This document shows, piece after piece, positions 53,627-61,776 of a stretch of DNA of 61,776 nucleotides. The stretch is from Candidatus Kuenenia hertensis. GTDB lineage: Bacteria > Planctomycetota > Brocadiia > Brocadiales > Brocadiaceae. The translations under genes were made by a program, and so were the position numbers. Below the pieces are notes generated by a model. That model worked only from the letters and a program-made list of their open reading frames with translations, had not been told where the DNA came from and ran no database searches. The stretch is from the NCBI GenBank assembly GCA_021646465.1, contig SOET01000026.1, positions 1-61,776 on the forward strand. The letters run 5' to 3'. The stretch's first letter is position 1, and every line of letters begins with the position of its first letter.

Positions 53627-53925
53627 TTTAACGTGGAGAAATTTCAAACTGTTCATGTAGTGGCAAGGGCGCGCCTTGTCATTACAGTGTTGAAGGCCTC
53701 CGAATTCCTGATTGATAAAATAAATGTATCTATTCAGCGTGTGCTACACACCCCGTCAGCTTACGCTGCCACCCCTCTTTTTAGAGGGGATCAACTGCAT
53801 ACGTTTCATAAAAACGTGTAAGTCCCTTCTGTCAAGAGGGGATATAGGGGTGTGTTATGAATTACACTGAATAGGAGTTGCAAATAAATTCAGCAGGCAA
53901 GACATATTTGTTGGGAGGAGATAAA
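53627..53925. other. Intergenic region mostly occupied by a miniature element
   Basis: The element at 53726-53874 fills half of the gap. GGGAGGAG just before 53926 is the ribosome site of the next gene. Confidence 0.5.
53726..53874. mobile_element. Miniature inverted-repeat element, complete copy (copy 2)
   Basis: Ends CTATTCAGCGT (left) and, read from the right, CTATTCAGTGT; further in, both have ACACACCCC. The inner part 53747-53867 repeats the ends of the element at 52371-52486. The outer motif GTATCTATTCAGCGT is shared with 44676-44690. About 150 bp, non-coding. Confidence 0.6.
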
Positions 53926-54735
53926 ATGTATTCTATTAACAAGTATAAATTTAAAGAATTTAAGATCACGCCAGGCCATAGGGCGAATTACGCAATTCTT
54001 TGCAATCATGAGTTCAAAGAAAATCAGTGGGGTATAAAATATCATCCGTCTAATGACTATTCGAGAGAATATAAGCTCCTTTCTCTCTTTTCACATCCGC
54101 AGATTCCGGTTCGATATAATGTGGGAAGGGATACCATGTACAAGGAGGGTAAGTTTGTTCTGGCGCAACATTACCTCATTATGACGCACTTTGAAGGAGA
54201 GGGGGTGCTTGAGTATTATAAAAAGAGAAATCCGACCGACCGGAAGGAAATCGAAGAGGTGATCCGGCATTTTGCAAGCGTGACATTGCCGTTAATGCAT
54301 ATGCATTCAAAAGGATACATTCATTCTGATATAAAACCAGGGCATCTTATACTAAATTCAAATACGGGTGTAATGGCTCTTATTGATCTTGAATGTACCA
54401 TTAAAACGGGGGAGACACTTCTTGGTATGAGCAAGGAATATGCCTCCCCGGAACAAAAACAAATGATACAGCTTTTAAGAAAAAATGAGAGTGAAAAGGA
54501 GGTGTTGAAGAAGATTAAGATTGCGGCTGCGTCCGACTTGTATTCAGTAGGCCTGATTCTCTATGAAGCCCTTACAAATAAATTATGGCAGGAGAACCCC
54601 GTCTCACCGGTAGAATTAAATCCGTCAATTCCCGAGAAATTGAACAAGGTTGTTTTGGGATTATTGGAGGAAAATCCATTGAATCGTATACATTCCGCAG
54701 AACTGTTAAAAAATGAATTGGAAGCGATAGTGTAG
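53926..54735 (+). CDS. Ser/Thr protein-kinase-like protein with non-canonical catalytic motifs (copy 2)
   Basis: From ATG 53926 (GGGAGGAG 5 nt upstream) the protein has 269 residues and aligns end to end with the one at 51464: WGIKYHPSNDYSREYKLLS, YIHSDIKPGHLI, IDLE in place of DFG, YASPEQ, ASDLYSVGLILYEAL. The glycine-rich loop is missing and HRD is HSD. Shared deviations show they are ancestral to the pair, not decay of one copy. It may phosphorylate or bind the same target as copy 1, with the phosphoesterase opposing. The gene ends 17 nt before a 40-bp palindrome and an Rpn gene remnant. Confidence 0.77.
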   Translation: MYSINKYKFKEFKITPGHRANYAILCNHEFKENQWGIKYHPSNDYSREYKLLSLFSHPQIPVRYNVGRDTMYKEGKFVLAQHYLIMTHFEGEGVLEYYKKRNPTDRKEIEEVIRHFASVTLPLMHMHSKGYIHSDIKPGHLILNSNTGVMALIDLECTIKTGETLLGMSKEYASPEQKQMIQLLRKNESEKEVLKKIKIAAASDLYSVGLILYEALTNKLWQENPVSPVELNPSIPEKLNKVVLGLLEENPLNRIHSAELLKNELEAIV

Positions 54736-54752
54736 TCGTCATTAGTCATTAG

Positions 54753-54792
54753 GGGTGTGTTTCTGATATTACGTAATATCAGAAACACACCC
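54753..54792. repeat. Perfect 40-bp palindrome
   Basis: Two exact 20-bp arms, GGGTGTGTTTCTGATATTAC and its reverse complement, with no spacer. The outer TTAGGGGTGTGTT is also found at the right ends of the miniature elements at 52371 and 53747. The Rpn remnant begins directly after it. Confidence 0.9.
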
Positions 54793-54793
54793 G

Positions 54794-55401
54794 TGGAAAG
54801 GCTTGTACAAGTAATTCCGGTGATTTTATACCATGGAAAAGAGACATGGAAAGTCAGGAGATTCAGCGACTATTTTGAAGGAACGGATGAGATATTTTGC
54901 CGGTTCGTTCCGGAGTTTGAATATCTGCCGACAGACCTTAGTGGTTACAGCAACGAGGAGATAAAGGACAAGGTATTCAGAAGGACGTCTCTTCAAATAG
55001 CCATGTTGTTAATGAGGAACATATTTGATGAAAAGCATCTTGAAGACAATAGGGAAGCGGTATTTTCAGGAGGAAGAGGGGTTAAGGTTTTTAGAGAGTG
55101 TAATCAGATATTTATACAATGCGCCGGAAATCCCGGTAGACGGGTAGTAGAGACAGTAAAAGAAATATCAGAAGAAGGAGATAGATTAAGCATGACAATA
55201 GCGGCTAAGTTAATAGAAAAAGGTAAAATGGAAGGTAAATTAGAAGGAAAGACAGAAGGGGAAAGGAACGCCTTGTTACTACACGAACAGTTTGAAATCC
55301 TTAACGTTAAATTTAGTATGGTAATTATGGAGAAAGTAAAGAGGGAAAACAATAGGGGTAGAAATAAAACTATAAAAACGGTCTCTACTGTCCAAAAGTA
55401 A
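54794..55401 (+). pseudogene. 5'-truncated Rpn-family nuclease / transposase_31-like gene
   Basis: After the palindrome the frame encodes VERLVQVIPVILYHGKETWKV, RRFSDYF, LRRTSLQ-type helices and the Lys/Glu-rich coil KGKMEGKLEGKTEGE, typical of the PD-(D/E)XK Rpn (YhgA-like) family. Full members have about 100 more N-terminal residues carrying the start of the nuclease fold, which are missing; the open frame reaches a start at 54757 only by reading through the palindrome. The 3' end also appears short and overlaps the convergent moaC by 17 nt. Probably a non-functional remnant of a mobile gene. Confidence 0.7.
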
Positions 55402-55861
55402 AGCTCCCACTCTTCCCGCCGGATTTTTTTAGCAGGTGGATATCACTGATTATCATTTCCTTATCAGCGGATTTGCACATATCATATATGGTAATTGCAC
55501 AGATGGATGCGGCGGTAATGGCTTCCATCTCGACTCCCGTTTTTCCGGTAACTTTTACTTCTGCGTATATCTCAATGGTGTCTGCGGCATTGTCTTTGTA
55601 ATCTATTTTGACGCTGGTAATATTGAGAGGATGGCACATCGGAATAAGCTGAGAAGTTTGCTTTGCCGCCATAATTCCGGCAATTCTCGCAACCTCCAGG
55701 ACGTCACCCTTGTGCATTTTTTTATCCATAATAAGGCGGAACGTCTCTGGTTTTGTTGTGATTTTTGCATGAGCGACAGCTACCCTGGCAGTATTTTCTT
55801 TACTGCCAACGTCTACCATTCGAGATGCCCCTTGATCGTCAAAATGTGTAAGTTGTGTCAT
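55385..55861 (-). CDS. moaC: Cyclic pyranopterin monophosphate synthase MoaC
   Basis: From ATG 55861 the protein has 158 residues, the usual MoaC length: LTHFDDQGASRMVDVGSKENTARVAVA, GDVLEVARIAGIMAAKQTSQLIPMCHPL, EVKVTGKTGVEMEAITAAS and DMCKSADKEMIISDIHLLKKSGGKSG. MoaC completes the first step of molybdenum-cofactor synthesis. A longer in-frame TTG start (55891) would overlap moaA. It follows moaA by 19 nt. Confidence 0.97.
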   Translation of the reverse strand: MTQLTHFDDQGASRMVDVGSKENTARVAVAHAKITTKPETFRLIMDKKMHKGDVLEVARIAGIMAAKQTSQLIPMCHPLNITSVKIDYKDNAADTIEIYAEVKVTGKTGVEMEAITAASICAITIYDMCKSADKEMIISDIHLLKKSGGKSGSFTFGQ

Positions 55862-55880
55862 GGATTGCTTCTTCAGTTTT

Positions 55881-58249
<2,369 letters not shown>

Positions 58250-58264
58250 AATTTTTAAAAAATC

Positions 58265-61200
58265 TTAAATGGAGATTGTTTTTGGTTTCTTATTATGTAT
58301 CGGCAATCGGATAGTAAATATTGTGCCTCTGTTTTGTATGCTTTTTACATCTATCGTACCGCCATGATTATCTAAGACACGATGCACGATAGAGAGTCCT
58401 AATCCGGTGCCTCTTGATTTTTTTGTTGTAAAAAAGGGTTCAAAAATCTTTTTTATGCTTTCAGGAGAGATGCCAATACCCGAATCGGAAATTATAATTT
58501 CTATTTTATCATCATTCGTGATTCTGGATTTTTTTAAGCTAATGGTTATTTCACCCCCATTTGGCATGGCGTCTATGGAGTTTATTAATAAATTCCAGAA
58601 TACCTTCTTTATCCAAATTCTATCCAGAAATATTTTCGGAAGGTTATTGCTATAGATTTTTTTTATTTTGATATTTCCGTTAAACTTTGCATCTTTCTCC
58701 AAAAGAAATAATGTTTCATCTACAATTTTTATAATATCACTTTTGATAAAGTGATATTCAGCGGGATGCGCAAAGGTAAGGAAATTAGAAATTATATTAT
58801 TCAGCCACTCTGTTTCTTCTACGACCATATCGAACAGGCTTTTATCATCATCATTGAGAGCCAAATCTCTCTTCAGCATGCATACCGAGTTTGATATTGC
58901 GCCGAGAGGATTCCTTATTTCATGCGCAATAGAAGCGGCCAATTCACCAATAGATGCCAGGCGCTCGGAACGTCGTATCTGTTCTTCTATTTTTTTCTTG
59001 TCGGTAATATCTTGTATAATGCCTTCAACGCCGACGACACTTCCGTTTTTATTTTTAATTGGATACGTATTTTGAGAAAACCAGAGTTCTTTTCCATTCT
59101 TGCAATATACCCTGTATTCTAACCCTTTATATACTTTTGTTTTGCCGTTAATTATTTCTTTTGTTATCTTCTTAACCGATGCAACATCGTCCTTATGAAT
59201 TATTTTTAAGGCTAAAGAAGGTGTATCATAAAACTCTTTGGGAGTGTATCCCGTCACATTTTTTAATGCATTATTGAGAAACATAAATCTTCCGTTTTTA
59301 TCAAGTCGGAAAATTATGTCTTCTATATCTTCTACAAGATTTCTGTATTTCTCCTCTGAATATTTAATTTTATCAAATAGACGTGTATTGTCAATTGCAA
59401 TAGCAAGTTGCGGTACAATCTTATTGATGATATCGACGTGCATTTCGGTAAAGTTGTTTACTTTTTTGCTTCCAAAATTAAGGCTTCCGATAATTTCACC
59501 TTTGCAGATTAAGGGGACCGACAATCGGGATTTAATTCCTTCCTTAAATAAAATAGGATCTGTCGAAAATGGACCTCTGGCGGTATCATGAACGACAAAA
59601 AACTCGCCATCTTCCACAACTTTTCCTGCCAGTGTGCCGTGTTTCGAATACTGGACTCCTTCCTCTAATTCAGAAAATCGATAATCTTTTGAAACTGCGA
59701 AGGTCAGAAATTCAACCCTTTTTTCATCAAGTAGTGCTATGCTTAAGCGGTCAAAATCAACTACCTTGTGAAGCTCTTCACTGAGGGATTTGTATACTTC
59801 TCTGATATCCAGCCGTGATGCTAAAAGTTTATTTATATTATTCAGGATATCTTTTTCCTGTTCAATCTTCTTCCATTCCGTCAAATCAATAATGATTCCC
59901 TCGTAACCTATAATGTTATTCCGCATATTTCTTCGAAGGCTGCTTGTCATCATACAGGGGATTTTGCTGCCGTCCTTCCGTTTTAGTGCTATCTCAAAAT
60001 CCTTGATATATCCATTCTTATTTATGGTTCCTATTATTGTTTTGCCTTCTGATAGATCGAAAAATAAGTGATGAACCAGATTTAGCTGCAAAATATCATT
60101 TTTTGTATCATAACCAAATAATTCTATACCGGCCTGATTAATATCTACAATCTGGCAGTTTATATCACAGAAAAAAACAACATCTTTGCTTGATTCAAAC
60201 AAACGTTTATATTTTTCTTCTGATATAATTAACCTTTGTGTTCTTTCTTCGACAATCTTCTCAAGATGCACCGTATAATTATTGAGCTCTTCTTCCAGTA
60301 ATTTTTGCTCAGTAATATCCCTTATGATTATTACATAACCTATCGGCGCGCCGCTGAAAGAATTTCTTTTGGTAATGGTAGTATATCCGGTAAAAATTTT
60401 TCCATCCCTACGTACCAATTTCATTTCATCTTTATAGCTGCCGGTAAATAATGTAGATTTAAGTATTTTCTGAAGTTTTCCGGATTTAATATCTTCTTTT
60501 GTATACAAAATATCTATATCTGATTTATTGATTATTTGTTCTGGTGTATATTGAAACATTCTTGCTGCGCCTTCGTTAAACTCCAAAATATTTCCATCAA
60601 GGTCGCTTGCAATAATCGAATGTTCCGTTGAACTTACCAGAATGCTTTTCAAAAAATTTGTTGCCTCTTCCAGTTTTGTTGTTTTCTCCTGAACGGATTC
60701 CGACATAACGTTAAAGGCATCTCCCAGTTCCTGAATTTCATCCTGGGCGTTTATTTCTACGCGTTGCGTAAAATCTCCCGCAGACATTTTACGGGTTGCC
60801 TTTGTTAATTTAAGGATGGGATTTGCTATTTTTTGTCCAATTATGAAGGCAAATGCTATCCCTCCTACCGCCATAACAATGCCTGCAATGGTTAGGTAAG
60901 AAAGTATTTTTGATATGGGATTTTTTAAATCATTCAGGACAAGAGATATTTTGTCCGTGTTAATTTCGACAATAATACCCCATTGCAGTTCGGGAATCCA
61001 ATGCCACGCCCCCAACACCGTTTCTCCAGCATAATTAATATATCCGTTCATGTCGTATCCTTTAGAACCGGTTAAACATGCTCTGACACTTTTTGTAAAT
61101 TGGTTTGTTCCCGGTTCCACAAGGGGAATCTTTGATGGTATTCCTTTGACAACACTTCTTGTGTTGTAGATGGGTTTTTCGGGATTTGATCCGGAAATCA

Positions 61201-61537
61201 ACAGGCCATCTTTATTTATAAGGTATACGTTGTAATTATTTAAATGTGGTATTTCTAATATTTCTTTGTCCAGGATGGAAAGGTAGGATTTGAATACCAT
61301 TATACCTGCCAAACGTCCATCATTTTCTTTTATTGGGATGTAGGCGTATAATGTGTTAAAATCTTCCTCCCAATTTTTCGCTTCGTACTTATCAAATACG
61401 TCACCAATAGGTGGTATCTCCAGGAAACATGCTTCCCCTTTCCCGGCTTGCTTAAAACCGATACTGTCGGCAATATTTAATCCTATGACGTTACTGTCTG
61501 TTGATACCCGAATGTTACCGGAAACATCACTGATCAT
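58265..61537 (-). CDS. Cache-HAMP-PAS-PAS-GAF-PAS sensor histidine kinase, 5' end incomplete
   Basis: From ATG 61537 there are 1090 residues: most of a dCache domain (1-200, ending GAWHWIPELQWGIIVEI), one membrane helix (about 210-234), HAMP (235-290), two PAS, a GAF (SRLSVPLICKGEIIGSLNFGS), a third PAS, HisKA with AHEIRNPLGAISNSV (His near 872) and HATPase (NLLINSIDAM, GTGLGLSI). The frame stays open upstream to 61726 and encodes more Cache sequence (NEWLKTTRDHAEQIAKNPFA), but with no ATG, GTG or TTG and no first membrane helix before a stop at 61727-61729. The gene is thus truncated or frameshifted at its 5' end. NtrC-type partner follows by 15 nt. Confidence 0.85.
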   Translation of the reverse strand: MISDVSGNIRVSTDSNVIGLNIADSIGFKQAGKGEACFLEIPPIGDVFDKYEAKNWEEDFNTLYAYIPIKENDGRLAGIMVFKSYLSILDKEILEIPHLNNYNVYLINKDGLLISGSNPEKPIYNTRSVVKGIPSKIPLVEPGTNQFTKSVRACLTGSKGYDMNGYINYAGETVLGAWHWIPELQWGIIVEINTDKISLVLNDLKNPISKILSYLTIAGIVMAVGGIAFAFIIGQKIANPILKLTKATRKMSAGDFTQRVEINAQDEIQELGDAFNVMSESVQEKTTKLEEATNFLKSILVSSTEHSIIASDLDGNILEFNEGAARMFQYTPEQIINKSDIDILYTKEDIKSGKLQKILKSTLFTGSYKDEMKLVRRDGKIFTGYTTITKRNSFSGAPIGYVIIIRDITEQKLLEEELNNYTVHLEKIVEERTQRLIISEEKYKRLFESSKDVVFFCDINCQIVDINQAGIELFGYDTKNDILQLNLVHHLFFDLSEGKTIIGTINKNGYIKDFEIALKRKDGSKIPCMMTSSLRRNMRNNIIGYEGIIIDLTEWKKIEQEKDILNNINKLLASRLDIREVYKSLSEELHKVVDFDRLSIALLDEKRVEFLTFAVSKDYRFSELEEGVQYSKHGTLAGKVVEDGEFFVVHDTARGPFSTDPILFKEGIKSRLSVPLICKGEIIGSLNFGSKKVNNFTEMHVDIINKIVPQLAIAIDNTRLFDKIKYSEEKYRNLVEDIEDIIFRLDKNGRFMFLNNALKNVTGYTPKEFYDTPSLALKIIHKDDVASVKKITKEIINGKTKVYKGLEYRVYCKNGKELWFSQNTYPIKNKNGSVVGVEGIIQDITDKKKIEEQIRRSERLASIGELAASIAHEIRNPLGAISNSVCMLKRDLALNDDDKSLFDMVVEETEWLNNIISNFLTFAHPAEYHFIKSDIIKIVDETLFLLEKDAKFNGNIKIKKIYSNNLPKIFLDRIWIKKVFWNLLINSIDAMPNGGEITISLKKSRITNDDKIEIIISDSGIGISPESIKKIFEPFFTTKKSRGTGLGLSIVHRVLDNHGGTIDVKSIQNRGTIFTIRLPIHNKKPKTISI

Positions 61538-61776
61538 AAAATCATGTAAATTTTTTTCCGTGGAAATGAGGTAAACAAACCGGGAGATAATATTGGTATC
61601 TGTTTTTGTTAATGAAGCGGCTGCTACCGCAAAAGGATTTTTAGCAATTTGCTCCGCATGGTCCCGTGTTGTTTTTAACCACTCATTAATTTGAAAAGCT
61701 TTTTTAGCGGTAATCAGTTGTAAACATTACTCTGTTAAATAATGTGTCCGAAAAAATATTTTTAAGTCGTAAGTCT

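Overview
The window looks like part of the chromosome of an anammox planctomycete (order Brocadiales, most like Candidatus Kuenenia). The inference rests on AT-rich DNA, four ammonium transporter (Amt) genes and three PII genes within 16 kb, a periplasmic di-heme c-type cytochrome, a 740-residue GreA of the kind known from the PVC superphylum, many sigma-54 activators and PAS/GAF/Cache sensor kinases, and a glycine-to-betaine methylation pathway. The genus is an inference; no 16S rRNA or hydrazine-metabolism gene is present.

Layout. 1-1785: end of an acidic repeat protein, then HAD phosphatase and LolA (minus). 2324-8637: NtrC-type activator, a fused REC/degenerate-PP2C/anti-sigma-kinase-like protein, a STAS protein without its phosphoacceptor serine, and two envelope TPR proteins. 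8752-8976: small inverted-repeat element. 9278-23355: exported TPR protein, FlrB/FlrC-type two-component pair, then flagellar genes flgB flgC fliE, a second fliE, fliF G H I J, motE-like, fliL M N. Three sigma-54 type sites (GGTAY, then TTGC) lie before the regulator operon, flgB and fliF, suggesting an FlrC-like class hierarchy. 23523-30038: RRM protein, two methyltransferases for glycine betaine, giant GreA, glycerate 2-kinase. 30044-34859 (minus): FHA-TM-trypsin protease that must start at a non-canonical codon, a Reeler-like secreted protein, another secreted protein, and a histidine kinase/receiver pair. 34935-36700: amt-PII. 36958-43316: di-heme cytochrome, then a hybrid kinase / chemoreceptor-tip-Cache / receiver operon. 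44804-50537: three amt and two PII genes in three units, each ended by its own hairpin terminator.

51464-55401 is accessory in character: two paralogous Ser/Thr-kinase-like proteins with non-canonical catalytic motifs flank a metallophosphoesterase, between miniature inverted-repeat elements, a perfect 40-bp palindrome and a 5'-truncated Rpn nuclease. 55385-61776 (minus): moaC and moaA lie downstream of, and apparently co-transcribed with, an NtrC regulator and a large sensor kinase whose 5' end (first membrane helix and start codon) is missing.

Common themes are sigma-54 control of motility, nitrogen sensing through Amt/PII, dense two-component signalling, and interspersed palindromic elements whose stems covary. 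All calls come from reading the sequence and predicted proteins by eye; no similarity search or folding program was run.
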